64,000 nucleotides of DNA from Chitinophaga polysaccharea (GTDB taxonomy: Bacteria; Bacteroidota; Bacteroidia; Chitinophagales; Chitinophagaceae): NCBI RefSeq assembly GCF_902150045.1, contig NZ_CABFVU010000001.1, forward strand, positions 372,001 through 436,000, in the 5' to 3' direction. Made by a program: the position numbers and the translations under genes. This document shows, piece after piece, positions 43,169 to 53,074 of the stretch. The notes under the pieces were generated by a model, which did no database searches, was not told the DNA's origin, and worked only from the letters and a program-made list of their open reading frames with translations. Position 1 is the first letter of the stretch; each line of letters begins with the position of its first letter.

Positions 43169-45916
43169 TTATTTATACAATTGATTAAACAGTAATTTAA
43201 AAGTGCTGTGAGACTGACCACGGAAGGTGATCTCCGGCCCGAAGGCATATAGTTTGCCTTTGCCTACGGGCACTGTAAATGCCGCAATACCGTTTTTGAG
43301 ATACTGCTGTCCCCAGGCCCACCCGCTATGCAGCGGCTTATCATCTGAAAACCACATCAGTTTTTTAATGCTGGCAGTATCGCGGGTTGCGCTCAGTTTA
43401 AAAACGGGGCTGCGCTCAAAGTACACATCATTCCTTGCAGCCATACCAAAGGTTTCCGGGGCGGTAGTATCAATATCTGCCATCAACAGGCTACCCGGAA
43501 TATAGTACCTGGTGCCGCTGAGGGGCTTCCATTCGTTTTTGCTGTTCTTCTCCACCAATGCATTCTGCACCGGCAGCTGCAGGTGATAGGCAAGGTTGGT
43601 GCTGCTGCCGATGGTAACGATGCGGCCACCTTCCTCCAGGAATGTTTTCAGCTGCGGAATGGAAGTATCTGCTGTAATTTTCCCTAACCAGCCACGGTAT
43701 TCAGCCGGTAGTTCTTCCGGTTTGGGTGGTTTGCTCTCGTAGCCGCTGCGTGCTTTCTTTGGCTTACCGGTATCAGGTATGGCGCCGGTTGCAAAAATGA
43801 TCATATCGTATTTGCTGCGAAGCTTCCCGCTGTCGATGGCGGAAGTATACACGAACCGGTAAGGGAAATGATATTGTTCCATGAGCCAGCTGATCCAGCC
43901 GGCCGGAATAGATCCTCCATAGTTGTTCCATATCCCGATACGCAAAGGTGATATGGACGTTAGCCCGGAGGGTTTGTTGTCACTAACGGTAACGGGTATA
44001 CCAAATTCCGCCGCATCTTTTACCAGCACTTCGCGGGCTTTTGCTGAGGAAGGTATATAGAAACTACCTGCCCCTTTAACGCCGGCGGGTAAACGGAATA
44101 CTTTCACACCGGCTTTCAGCAGGTCGTTCACTACAATGAAGGCATTGTTGATGCGGGCGTCTACCAGGTAGCCTTTACCGGTGGCCACTTCCTGTTTGGG
44201 TGGAGATTGCAGGCTGCCATAGGGCAGTTTCTCAAAGGGGCCGCTGAAGGGCTCCTGCATACGGTCGAACTGCACGCCCATCTGGAAGGCAAGCGTCCAT
44301 CCTGCAGCATCGTAGGGGCGTATCGGCGGACCGCCTTCATATTGAAAATCGTTCGGATGATCCTGGGGCTCAAACATGTCTATTACATGCGGGCGAAAAG
44401 CCTGGCTGGTTTTTACAATGTAGGAGCCGGCCGGATATTGTTTGCCTGCTACTGTAAACGCCGCCGTGGCTTTCTGCACCGCTATGCCTGATTGAATAAG
44501 GGCGTTGATAAATTTTACAGCGGTAGGGAAATCCGGCTGATCCGCGGGAATAATGTACCCGCGGGCATCCCGGCGCACGGGGTCTTTCAGCACCGCATCG
44601 TAATACTTTACCGATACAGTATCCTCCCGGCCGAAGGAGAATTCGCCACCACCCTCTCCTTCTGTGCCGGGTTCGGATTTTTTACTGTTCTTATTGGCCA
44701 GTTTTATACTGTCGATATAGCTGGGATAGAAGGTCCAGTTGTCCCGGCTACCTCTTTCAATTGCATTGCTGCCCATGCGGTAAATATTAAACAGCAGTTC
44801 GCTGCGATAGCGGGAGGCATAGTCGAGCACGGCGTAGTTAAGCGACACCGAGTAATCGATCGACTGCCGGAAGTGCCATCGCTGGGGCGTTACAGGATTA
44901 GGCGTGGCCCCGTTGGGGATAAGGCGCTCCGGCACCAGCGGCACATTTTCCGGTGTGGGGCCGCCAATTATTTCAGTAAGGATTCCTACCATATTATGAA
45001 AATAGGGGGTAGTACGTAGGCCCCCGTTCCACCAGGTGGAAAACTGCGAACCTGCACGTTGGGTGTAGCCGGGCTTCCCCTCTACATTAAGGCGGTTGTT
45101 CATGGCTGCTCCCACTGCATCGATACTGGTTACGATCAGCGGATCAAATACATGATTGAAGGGATCCCTGTACGGAGGACCAGCCAATACAGATCCGGCG
45201 GGGCCTCGCTGGTGATGATTATACATGATCTGCGGGAGCCATTCCACAAACAGCTGCCGGCTGATGTTCTGGCTTTCCTTCATGTTCATCATGTAAAAGT
45301 CGCGGTTGTTATCATGGCCAACATATTTTTCGTATAGCCTTGGTATGTTAGTGGCCCTTTTGCTGGTATCGGGCTCCCGCATGTACCAGTCGGACACCAG
45401 TTCCTGCCCATCAGGATTGGCATGTGTTAAAAGGATAATATCATTATCGAGGATGTTCATGGTTTCCGGGTCGGTGCGGCTCACCAGCTGCCACATGGTT
45501 TCGATGAGCTGATGCGTACCAACTACTTCAGTGGCATGCAAGCCGCCATCGATCCAGATGACGGACTTACCTTCTGCAGCCAGTTCACGGGCCTGCTGAT
45601 CTGTAAGCCCTTCTGCCCGTGCCAGTTGCTGTGAGATAGTTTTATACCGTTCCAGCCGTTTTATATTTTCCGGGGAAGATACAATGAGCATATACTGGTG
45701 CCGGCCTTCTTCCGTAAGCCCTATGTCTACCAGTTTGGTACGGGGTGAGGCCGACAGCTTTTTAAAGTAAGCTGCAGTTTGTGTATAGTTGGCCAGTTTA
45801 TAATCATCCCCGATATTAAAACCAAAATGTTCTTTGGGAGATGGCAGCTGCTGCGCCCATGCAATGGCAACGACAGTAAGCAACAGGAGCAGCAGGCAGT
45901 AAAATCGTTTATTCAT
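43169..45916 (-). CDS. M14-family zinc carboxypeptidase, paralogue 2
   Basis: A 915-residue paralogue of 38889-41699. Signal peptide 1-21, same HATE zinc motif (WIDGGLHATEVVG), LLTHANPDGQELVSDWY, GHDNNRDFYMMNMKES, IMYNHHQRGP and the amidotransferase-like C-terminal half (IGIWNNYGGSIPAGWISWLM). It differs in a Gly/Glu-rich insert (about residues 415-430) absent from paralogue 1. It ends 3 bases before the M20 gene, so translation is probably coupled. It likely removes C-terminal residues from peptides imported by the SusCD pair. Confidence 0.9.
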   Translation of the reverse strand: MNKRFYCLLLLLLTVVAIAWAQQLPSPKEHFGFNIGDDYKLANYTQTAAYFKKLSASPRTKLVDIGLTEEGRHQYMLIVSSPENIKRLERYKTISQQLARAEGLTDQQARELAAEGKSVIWIDGGLHATEVVGTHQLIETMWQLVSRTDPETMNILDNDIILLTHANPDGQELVSDWYMREPDTSKRATNIPRLYEKYVGHDNNRDFYMMNMKESQNISRQLFVEWLPQIMYNHHQRGPAGSVLAGPPYRDPFNHVFDPLIVTSIDAVGAAMNNRLNVEGKPGYTQRAGSQFSTWWNGGLRTTPYFHNMVGILTEIIGGPTPENVPLVPERLIPNGATPNPVTPQRWHFRQSIDYSVSLNYAVLDYASRYRSELLFNIYRMGSNAIERGSRDNWTFYPSYIDSIKLANKNSKKSEPGTEGEGGGEFSFGREDTVSVKYYDAVLKDPVRRDARGYIIPADQPDFPTAVKFINALIQSGIAVQKATAAFTVAGKQYPAGSYIVKTSQAFRPHVIDMFEPQDHPNDFQYEGGPPIRPYDAAGWTLAFQMGVQFDRMQEPFSGPFEKLPYGSLQSPPKQEVATGKGYLVDARINNAFIVVNDLLKAGVKVFRLPAGVKGAGSFYIPSSAKAREVLVKDAAEFGIPVTVSDNKPSGLTSISPLRIGIWNNYGGSIPAGWISWLMEQYHFPYRFVYTSAIDSGKLRSKYDMIIFATGAIPDTGKPKKARSGYESKPPKPEELPAEYRGWLGKITADTSIPQLKTFLEEGGRIVTIGSSTNLAYHLQLPVQNALVEKNSKNEWKPLSGTRYYIPGSLLMADIDTTAPETFGMAARNDVYFERSPVFKLSATRDTASIKKLMWFSDDKPLHSGWAWGQQYLKNGIAAFTVPVGKGKLYAFGPEITFRGQSHSTFKLLFNQLYK

Positions 45917-45951
45917 ACGGGTTATCAGTTTCGGTTGATCAAACGGGTTTT

Positions 45952-46572
45952 CTATTGTTTTTTAAACCTCACGCCTACACGGCAGTCGCCTGGTTCGCCT
46001 CTTGCCTCATCGCAGATATTGTTGAAAAAGGTAACGATCCTTCGGCCATCGGCCAGGTTGAGGATAAATTTGAACAAAAAGTAATCGTTTACGGCCACAT
46101 TTGAAAGACTTACCTTATTCAATACCGCCAATTGCGCCGCTGTAAAGGAATACGTTTTTGGAAAGGCAGTTACCGTTTCATATAAATGATCGTTGGTACC
46201 TACTATGCTGGGCAGCGGAAACTGTGCGATGTTCGTATATTGGTTACCGGGAGAAGAGATCACTAACGGGTACGCAGGTACGCTTGTTTCGGCTTTGTTA
46301 TAACTGGTATATACTTCAATAGAGGTAACTGTTTCTTTTCCGAATCCTTCCCAGCTGAGCGTAAAAGCAAACTCCTGCGCAGCCACATCTGGGTCTTTCA
46401 GGTTAAAGAAGGCCACCTTGCCGGCCTGCCGCGTTGGCAGGGCTGTTTTGGTAGTATCTATCGTTACTACCGGTACGGCGGTATAGGTATATCCCTCCCA
46501 TTCGTACTTCACCTTTTTACAGGAGAATGCGACTGATGCAATAAGTAATATGATTACTATATAATGTTTCAT
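45952..46572 (-). CDS. SusCD-associated lipoprotein (DUF4843-like)
   Basis: A 206-residue lipoprotein (lipobox AFSC, Cys18) with an all-beta look: VAFFNLKDPDVAAQEFAFTLSWEGFG, then a segment of Phe/Tyr-rich strands ending in CDEARGEPGDCRVG, which could form a disulfide. It lies between SusD and M14 and resembles the small beta lipoproteins (DUF4843 and relatives) that follow SusD in peptide loci. The family call is tentative. It may bind peptide at the cell surface. Confidence 0.7.
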   Translation of the reverse strand: MKHYIVIILLIASVAFSCKKVKYEWEGYTYTAVPVVTIDTTKTALPTRQAGKVAFFNLKDPDVAAQEFAFTLSWEGFGKETVTSIEVYTSYNKAETSVPAYPLVISSPGNQYTNIAQFPLPSIVGTNDHLYETVTAFPKTYSFTAAQLAVLNKVSLSNVAVNDYFLFKFILNLADGRRIVTFFNNICDEARGEPGDCRVGVRFKKQ

Positions 46573-46604
46573 AATGATGATTTTAGTCCCCGTAATTATT
46601 TTCC

Positions 46605-48200
46605 TTATTTATCCCAGAACACCGGTGTTGTTTGCTGTGCCACCTGCAGGCGGCTGGCATCATTGCCCAGGCTGGTGTTGGCCGTAAGCTCCGTTTCAGA
46701 ATAGTACAGGCGCAGCGGGAAAGTATTGAGCGGCGACAACGGCGTGCGCAGAACAGGTAACCCCGTACGGCGGTAATCGTTATACGCTTCCATACCGTTA
46801 CCATACTGTGCGATGTATTTCTGCGTCATTACCAGTTCCAGTTTTCCCGCATTCGTAGCCGCATCATATTTTACCAGTAGATCATCAGTAAAACCGGTGA
46901 TGGTAGCAGCAGGCAAAGGAATGCCTCCGTTGGCTGCCGCGTAAGTGCTCAGGCTGTTCAGATGGGCAGTAATGCCATCTTTAAAAGCCTGCCGGGCGTC
47001 GTCGCCGGTATTGAGTGTAAGGGCCGCTTCCGCACGGATAAACTTCACCATCGCATTGGTGATCATGGGCATGATGCCTGCGCCGGTGCCATCGGTGGGG
47101 CCTACCACTTTAAGAGCGCCGGTAGCATTGGTATTAGTGAGATATTTATTGCCCGCGGGTATGTTGTTCACCGGCGCATTGTCGTACAATCCACCGGCGG
47201 GATAGATCCCGAAAGTAGAGCGCCGGTTCAGATCGGCGGGAGCAGCGGTACCATCGCCGGGGTTACGGCCGTAGTAGCCATTGCTGTTAGCCGAGTTGTT
47301 TAACCCTGCAGTAGCGTTTTGCCGCATGATATAATAACGGAGCCTGGGGTCATCGTTGTTAAACAAAAGATCGATGAGCGACTGGCTCATATAAAACGTT
47401 TTGCTGCCCTGGTATTCCGAGCGATGCCAGGGATGCCTGTTGTTGGGATTCTGACCGGGGCCGAACCGGAAAGTAAAATCCATTGCGTTGGTATTGATCA
47501 GTGCCACAGGATCGGCAATCAGCGCTTTAATAGCGGTGGCCGATCGTTCCGGGTTCACCAGGCGGATCTGGTTGTAGAGCTTTAATTTCAGGGAGCCTGC
47601 CATCATAAGCCAGGAGCTTTTAAGCCCGCCGTATAACAGGTCCGACGACGCAGGTACCAACGTAGCAGCAGAAACCTTAGCAGCATCGGCAGCTGCTTCG
47701 TCGATCATCTTCAAAAGATCCTCATAAATATCTGCACCTTTTTCAAACGGAGGGCTTACGGTTTCCTGGCCTTTCTGTGATTGTGAGTAAGGGATATCGC
47801 CCCACATGTCTACCATCAGGCTTACGAGGTATGCTTTCTCCAGTTTGGCGATAGCTACATATCCCCATTGTTCCTGGGCCGTGCCTGATTTTATCACTGA
47901 TTCAATATCATTCAGCGTTTGTGTATAAAAGCCATCCCAGGAATCGTTGAAGCTGGTGCCCTGCTGCTGCAGCCTGCTCAGGCCGGAGGAGAAAACAGTG
48001 TACTGCATGAACGTAGCGGTGCCGCTGTTCAGCTGGTACATATTAGCTGCCATAGATACCTCGGTAGCAGGCAGCAATAAAGACAACTGTGCAGTGGTGG
48101 GATTGTTGGGATCTGTATTGATATCTACAAACTTCTTACAGCCGGTTACAAGCAGCACACCTGCCAGCGCGATTATAATATTTTTCAGTGCCATCATCAT
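46605..48200 (-). CDS. SusD/RagB-like lipoprotein (SusD-like group 2)
   Basis: A lipoprotein of about 531 residues (lipobox VTGC). The blocks CKKFVDINTDPNNPTTAQLSLLLP, FMQYTVFSSGLSRL, YVAIAKLEKAYLVSLMVDMWGDIPYSQ and YIAQYGNGMEAYNDYRRTG are typical of the SusD-like_2 group linked to protein or peptide uptake. The frame is open from 48227, overlapping susC, but one of three consecutive ATG codons (48200-48192) gives a normal signal peptide. It pairs with the SusC just upstream. Confidence 0.92.
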   Translation of the reverse strand: MMMALKNIIIALAGVLLVTGCKKFVDINTDPNNPTTAQLSLLLPATEVSMAANMYQLNSGTATFMQYTVFSSGLSRLQQQGTSFNDSWDGFYTQTLNDIESVIKSGTAQEQWGYVAIAKLEKAYLVSLMVDMWGDIPYSQSQKGQETVSPPFEKGADIYEDLLKMIDEAAADAAKVSAATLVPASSDLLYGGLKSSWLMMAGSLKLKLYNQIRLVNPERSATAIKALIADPVALINTNAMDFTFRFGPGQNPNNRHPWHRSEYQGSKTFYMSQSLIDLLFNNDDPRLRYYIMRQNATAGLNNSANSNGYYGRNPGDGTAAPADLNRRSTFGIYPAGGLYDNAPVNNIPAGNKYLTNTNATGALKVVGPTDGTGAGIMPMITNAMVKFIRAEAALTLNTGDDARQAFKDGITAHLNSLSTYAAANGGIPLPAATITGFTDDLLVKYDAATNAGKLELVMTQKYIAQYGNGMEAYNDYRRTGLPVLRTPLSPLNTFPLRLYYSETELTANTSLGNDASRLQVAQQTTPVFWDK

Positions 48201-48214
48201 ATCAGGTTTTATGA

Positions 48215-51200
48215 TCAGAAAGAACATTTCAGGTTTACACCAAAGCGGCGGGTAGTAGGTACGGCAAGGTTATCATATCCCTGTGAGTTGCCCACGCCCA
48301 GTGAGCTTACTTCCGGATCGAAATTGGTATACTTCGGGAAGTTGGGAGCGCTGTACCAGAGGTTACGGCCGGTAACAGAAATGAAGGCAGAACCGAAGGG
48401 CGTTTTACCCAAAAAGTTTTTTGGTAGCTCGTATCCCAGTGCAATTTCACGCAGGCGGAACACGGTGGCATCAAATACGGATCCTTCGTTGATACCACCA
48501 TTGCCAGGCCCCATGCTTCCGCTGAAAAAATGATCTTCAAAAGACAGCGCCACATTATTCGGGATCTTGTTGCCCTTATCGTCGAGCAGTGGCGTTTGTG
48601 TATTAATATCTCCCAAAACACCCGGCGACACAATGGTGAACTCACGGTTCTCCATGTCGCGCGTAACGCCACGGGACAGCATTTCCGCTACCGTGCGCGA
48701 GTATAGTTGCCCACCTTGTTTCCAGTCGAACAGGATATTCAGTGAAAAACTGCGGAAGCGGAATGTGTTGGTAATGCCCACCATAAAATCGGGATTAGGA
48801 TTACCAATGGCTTTAAGTGCGCCGGAGATGAGCGGTTTACCCGTGTTGGGATCTATCAGTACATTCCCTTCATCGTCGCGTGCGTAGGCCGTTCCCTGGA
48901 TAAGCCCGTAGGGCTGTCCTACCACATGCACGCTGCTGGTGCCGTTGGTACCGCCGTAACTGAAGCGCTCGTACCCGCCAAGGTCGCGGATAATGTTCCG
49001 GTTGCGCGTGAAGTTGGCAGAGATGTCCCAGTTGAGCCCATTATTGGATTGCAGGGGCGCTGCGTTCAGTCCTATTTCCACACCTTTATTGGTGGCTTCA
49101 CCGAGGTTGAGTATCTGGGTGGTATAACCTGATGAAGGCGCTGCTGTTACCTCGAAGATCTGCGAGGTACTTTTCTTATTATACCAGGTAAAGTCAACGC
49201 CTATACGATTATGAAAGAACTGCAGCTCTGTACCCAGTTCCAGTTCCGTAATGAACTCCGGTTTCAGGTTGGCGTTGGTGAGCAGGTTGGCCTGGGTTAC
49301 CACGTTATACACACTGCCGCCCTGTGGCGTGAAAGGCAATCCTACATTGGCCGGTGTAGTGGTGGCGCCGAGAACAGGATTGATCTGGTAAAAATTCTGT
49401 GTCTGGTAAGGCGAAGCTTCATTACCCACTCTGGTATAACCGGCCCTTACTTTACCGAAGTTAAGTACTTCTTTGGGCAGGTGCAGCGCTTCTGTGAACA
49501 CCAGTGATCCGTTTACCCCGCCGTAGAAATAACTCCTGTTATTAGCGGGCAGTGTAGAGGAAATATCATTACGTCCTACAAAGTTGAGGGAGGCAAAATT
49601 TTTATAATCAAAGGTGATATCTGTAAAGAAGGCGTAGTAGCGCTGTTTCAGGATGTTCCTGTTATTGATAAGTTGTATCGGCGTTACAGAGCTGGTGTTG
49701 TTCATGTCTATAAGATCGGCTACAATGATATTGTCGCCATAAAATGCTTTCCTGTCTGTTAGCCGCTGGTTCACGTTATTACCGAGAATAGCACGCAGGG
49801 ATATATCTGATGTAAGAGGTTTGGTGGCGGTTACCAGCAGGGTGTTATCCAGTTCCTGGCGGTAAATATTATCTGATGTGATGCTTCCGTTGGGATAAGA
49901 GGAACTGCCTTTTCCACGCACGCTCATGCGTCTGTCGGTATAAGCGTTGAAACCGATGGTGTTCTGCACATTCAGCCATGGAAGGGGATCAAATCCCAGT
50001 ACCAGGTTACCGTAATACCTGTCCACATCGCTTGTAGACGGGCTGTGCTTTACTGACCAGTAAGGGTTGTCCACTCCCGTATAGTCGTATACGTTACTAC
50101 CGTCTATCGGGTTCTCGTATGGATAGTTGGTGAGGTCGTAGCTGGTAGGCACGTACATGAGGGTAGACATGATAGAACCTGTAAGTCCTCCTACCGGCGG
50201 TGTTTTTTGCCGGGTGGTAACATAGTTGATAGCGCCGCTGGCGTAGAACTTATTTTCCAGCCGGATGTTCCCACCGATGTTAACAGAGGTGCGGCTGATC
50301 TCATTGCCGGGCACCACTCCTTTATTTTTGGTATTGGAGAAGCCAGCGTTAAAGTTACCTTTTTCGTTGCCGGAGGAAATAGTAATGGCATTTTCGTACA
50401 CGCTGCCCTGTCTGAAAAAGTTCTTAACATTTTCTTTTGCGTACGATTTATACGGCACCTGGATAGGCGTTACACCATCGGCCTCATAGAACTGCGGGAA
50501 CACTGCCGAAGAGAACTGCCGGGTGAGCTGATGCGGTATGGTAGCGCGTGTAGGCAGGATACTTTTCACTCCTTCAAAGGGCTGGCCCCAGGAAGCGTAT
50601 ACCCCCTGACGGTAGTCGTTGTTGGTACCCTGTCCGTATTTGGTCTGATACTCGGGCAGGCCGGATACCTGTTCCACCGAGTAGCCCGTGTTGTAAGTAA
50701 TTTCTGTGCCTTTGCGGCTTTTCTTTTTACCGGCTTTGGTGGTGATAATGATAGCGCCGTTAGCCGCTCTTGATCCATACAAAGCTGCAGCAGCAGCGCC
50801 TTTCAGCACCGTCATGGTTTGAATATTATTCGGATCAAGATCAAATGCGCGGTTGGTAACGCCTGCGCCGCCTACCGTAGTAGCGCCCACATTGGCGAAG
50901 CTGGAGTTGTCGAAAGGAACACCATCCACCACAAACAAGGGCTGGTTGTTTCCATTGAGCGAGGAGTTACCGCGGATGGTGATATTGGTACCGCCTCCTG
51001 CCACGCCGCCGGCAGACTGGATATTCACACCCGCCACTTTACCGGTGAGGGCCCTTACCGGGTCCGGTTCTGATTTCTGGGCTACTTTATCGGAGGTAAC
51101 AGTGCTTACTGAATAACCCAGGCTGTTCTTCTGGCGGGCAATCCCTGCGGCGGTTACCACGAAATCCTGCAATTGTTTTACGGCGGCTTTCAGTCGTACG

Positions 51201-51814
51201 ATACCTGCATCAGATGCTTTTACTTCCGTGATAGTATAGCCTATAGCGGTGATCACGAGGGTAGCGCCTTCTTTTACCTTAAGGGAAAAGGTACCGTCGC
51301 CCGCGGAGGTAACGCCGTTGGCAGTTCCTTTCTCCATAATGGTAGCACCGGGAAAGGGGTCGCCTGTTTCGCCCAGTATTTTTCCTTTCACTATGATATC
51401 TGCCGGAAGGATAGCGGTAAGGTCTGTGCCGGCAGCACGTTTTGCGTTGGCGTCATTTTCTGTGAGGATAATATAATCATCGTTCACTACAAACCCGATT
51501 TCGAGGCCGCCGAGCAGTCGCCCTAACACTTTACCGAGCGCTTCCTGGTCGGCTTTTGCAGATACTTTCCGGTCGAGCGCGATATGACTGGAGCTATATA
51601 CAAATTTTACTTCCGCTTTGCTGTGGATCTGGTTAAGCACACCTTTCAGGCTCATATCATCTGCCTGCAGCGATATTTTCCTGTCGAGCACTCCCTGTGC
51701 ATGCCCTGGCACAGGGGAAGCGATGCCATAGAGCAACAGGCCGGCGGCCAGGTTAAAGGTGGTTATTTTTTTGCATTTGGACAGGAAGGCATTTGTTTTT
51801 AGATTTATGAGCAT
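48215..51814 (-). CDS. SusC/RagA TonB-dependent transporter with STN domain
   Basis: A 1199-residue outer-membrane transporter. Signal peptide, then an STN (secretin/TonB N-terminal) domain (about 45-120, ISLQADDMSLKGVLNQI), carboxypeptidase-D-like domain (about 140-220), plug (SLGYSVSTVTSDKVAQKSE, NITIRGNSSLNG, QPLFVVDGVPFD), and barrel ending in FGVNLKCSF. The STN domain is the usual contact for a FecR anti-sigma factor, and FecR and ECF sigma genes lie immediately upstream. Two hairpins with the same loop lie in its leader. Confidence 0.95.
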   Translation of the reverse strand: MLINLKTNAFLSKCKKITTFNLAAGLLLYGIASPVPGHAQGVLDRKISLQADDMSLKGVLNQIHSKAEVKFVYSSSHIALDRKVSAKADQEALGKVLGRLLGGLEIGFVVNDDYIILTENDANAKRAAGTDLTAILPADIIVKGKILGETGDPFPGATIMEKGTANGVTSAGDGTFSLKVKEGATLVITAIGYTITEVKASDAGIVRLKAAVKQLQDFVVTAAGIARQKNSLGYSVSTVTSDKVAQKSEPDPVRALTGKVAGVNIQSAGGVAGGGTNITIRGNSSLNGNNQPLFVVDGVPFDNSSFANVGATTVGGAGVTNRAFDLDPNNIQTMTVLKGAAAAALYGSRAANGAIIITTKAGKKKSRKGTEITYNTGYSVEQVSGLPEYQTKYGQGTNNDYRQGVYASWGQPFEGVKSILPTRATIPHQLTRQFSSAVFPQFYEADGVTPIQVPYKSYAKENVKNFFRQGSVYENAITISSGNEKGNFNAGFSNTKNKGVVPGNEISRTSVNIGGNIRLENKFYASGAINYVTTRQKTPPVGGLTGSIMSTLMYVPTSYDLTNYPYENPIDGSNVYDYTGVDNPYWSVKHSPSTSDVDRYYGNLVLGFDPLPWLNVQNTIGFNAYTDRRMSVRGKGSSSYPNGSITSDNIYRQELDNTLLVTATKPLTSDISLRAILGNNVNQRLTDRKAFYGDNIIVADLIDMNNTSSVTPIQLINNRNILKQRYYAFFTDITFDYKNFASLNFVGRNDISSTLPANNRSYFYGGVNGSLVFTEALHLPKEVLNFGKVRAGYTRVGNEASPYQTQNFYQINPVLGATTTPANVGLPFTPQGGSVYNVVTQANLLTNANLKPEFITELELGTELQFFHNRIGVDFTWYNKKSTSQIFEVTAAPSSGYTTQILNLGEATNKGVEIGLNAAPLQSNNGLNWDISANFTRNRNIIRDLGGYERFSYGGTNGTSSVHVVGQPYGLIQGTAYARDDEGNVLIDPNTGKPLISGALKAIGNPNPDFMVGITNTFRFRSFSLNILFDWKQGGQLYSRTVAEMLSRGVTRDMENREFTIVSPGVLGDINTQTPLLDDKGNKIPNNVALSFEDHFFSGSMGPGNGGINEGSVFDATVFRLREIALGYELPKNFLGKTPFGSAFISVTGRNLWYSAPNFPKYTNFDPEVSSLGVGNSQGYDNLAVPTTRRFGVNLKCSF

Positions 51815-51866
51815 AGACCTTGTACTTTGTTAGATTTCGGAAAGAATTAGACAAAGGAATTCCCTT

Positions 51867-51884
51867 ACCGCGCTGTCACGCGGT
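51867..51884 (-). promoter_or_regulatory. Hairpin 2 in the susC leader
   Basis: On the minus strand, stem ACCGCG / CGCGGT with loop TGACAG, 53 bases before the SusC start. It shares its exact loop with the hairpin at 51908-51935. It may be an attenuator or an RNA/protein contact site; that is inference. Confidence 0.45.
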
Positions 51885-51907
51885 GATAAGCAGGGCTATT
51901 CATCATA

Positions 51908-51939
51908 AGCTGGCGGGGCTGTCACCCCGCCGGCTTTTT
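51908..51939. promoter_or_regulatory. Hairpin 1 in the susC leader / plus-strand terminator-like
   Basis: Stem GGCGGGG / CCCCGCC, extended by AGC/GCT pairing, with loop CTGTCA on the plus strand and TGACAG on the minus strand. On the plus strand it is followed by TTTTT. On the minus strand it is the first structure in the leader between the FecR gene and SusC. It could end an antisense transcript. Confidence 0.5.
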
Positions 51940-52018
51940 AATTGGAATTGATGTTAGCCATCATGTTGATCGTTTGCATCTGACTTGATTTGATTGTGGT
52001 TGATAACAAGTTCATTTT

Positions 52019-52981
52019 TCACTTTTTTTGTTTGAGTAAAATAGTTTTTCCTTTGATCCCGAAGTCCAGGTTGAGCGCCTGGCTGATCATCTCCATCGTG
52101 TGTTGTAAAGACTGGTCAGTAAAATCTGCCGTGATTAGATTTGAGTTGATCACTGCATCCTGCAGTTGTATGTTTACTTCAAATTTATCTTCTATCCGTT
52201 TCAGGACCTGTTGCATGGTGGCATCATTGAATGCCATATCATACTCTGTGCCTTTTGTGATGTCGCTGAAAGGCAGTGCCCCTTCTTCTTTTTTCCGTAT
52301 AGCCGTAGCCGTTGATGAGTAAACAGCCTGTTGCTCCGGGTACAATACTAATGGCGCCGACTGTGGTGCGCTGAGTGCAATTTTCCCGGTGAGCAGGGTT
52401 ACCTGTGTTTCCTTCCCTGTTTCCCGTATATTGAAACTGGTGCCCAGTACGGTGGTGATAAGTGGTCCACACTTCACCAGGAAAGGATGTTGCGGATCTT
52501 TTGCAATTTCAAAAAGGGCTTCCCCCTGTAATACTACTTCACGGTTACCGGCTCCAAAGCCTGCGGGGAATACCAGTTTGCTGTTTCCTTTAAGCCATAC
52601 GATCGAGCCGTCGGACAGGATATGTTTCTTTGGGCTGCCAGGCGTGCTTTGCAGCGATACCAGGCGATGAGGCGCCACCACATCCAGCATTGGCTTTCTG
52701 AACAGCGCGCCCGCCACTGCAATACCCGCAATACATGCGGCGGCTTTCCAGTAACGGAACCTGTTCTTTATAACAACAGGCTGCCGGTGTTTATTGATAC
52801 GCTGTACCAGGCGGTTGTACCCTTCCTTCCTGGCGGTTTCTTTTTCAGCTTCAGGCATGGCGTCAAAAGCATGTTCATCGCCGGTTGTATCCAGCCACTG
52901 CTCCAACTGCGCTGCTTCTGAGGGTGCCAGCGTGCCATTCAGGTATTTCTCGATTAAATTTTTAAGTTCCTGGTTGTTCAT
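52019..52981 (-). CDS. FecR-family anti-sigma factor
   Basis: A 320-residue inner-membrane anti-sigma factor. N-terminal sigma-binding segment (1-60, IEKYLNGTLAPSEAAQLEQWLD), transmembrane helix (about 82-98), FecR domain (about 110-215, GSIVWLKGNSKLVFPAGFG, EALFEIAKDPQHPFLVKC) and a C-terminal DUF4974 domain (about 245-315, MQQVLKRIEDKFEVNIQLQ). It relays the state of the SusC STN domain to the sigma factor encoded upstream. Its start is 93 bases after the sigma gene stop. Confidence 0.93.
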   Translation of the reverse strand: MNNQELKNLIEKYLNGTLAPSEAAQLEQWLDTTGDEHAFDAMPEAEKETARKEGYNRLVQRINKHRQPVVIKNRFRYWKAAACIAGIAVAGALFRKPMLDVVAPHRLVSLQSTPGSPKKHILSDGSIVWLKGNSKLVFPAGFGAGNREVVLQGEALFEIAKDPQHPFLVKCGPLITTVLGTSFNIRETGKETQVTLLTGKIALSAPQSAPLVLYPEQQAVYSSTATAIRKKEEGALPFSDITKGTEYDMAFNDATMQQVLKRIEDKFEVNIQLQDAVINSNLITADFTDQSLQHTMEMISQALNLDFGIKGKTILLKQKK

Positions 52982-53074
52982 CAGTTTTTCACACTTGTAT
53001 TTAATCAGGCCGGGATTAGTGTCCCTATAGATAAGTACACCAGGAAAACAGTAACACCTACGTCTTAAAAAAAA

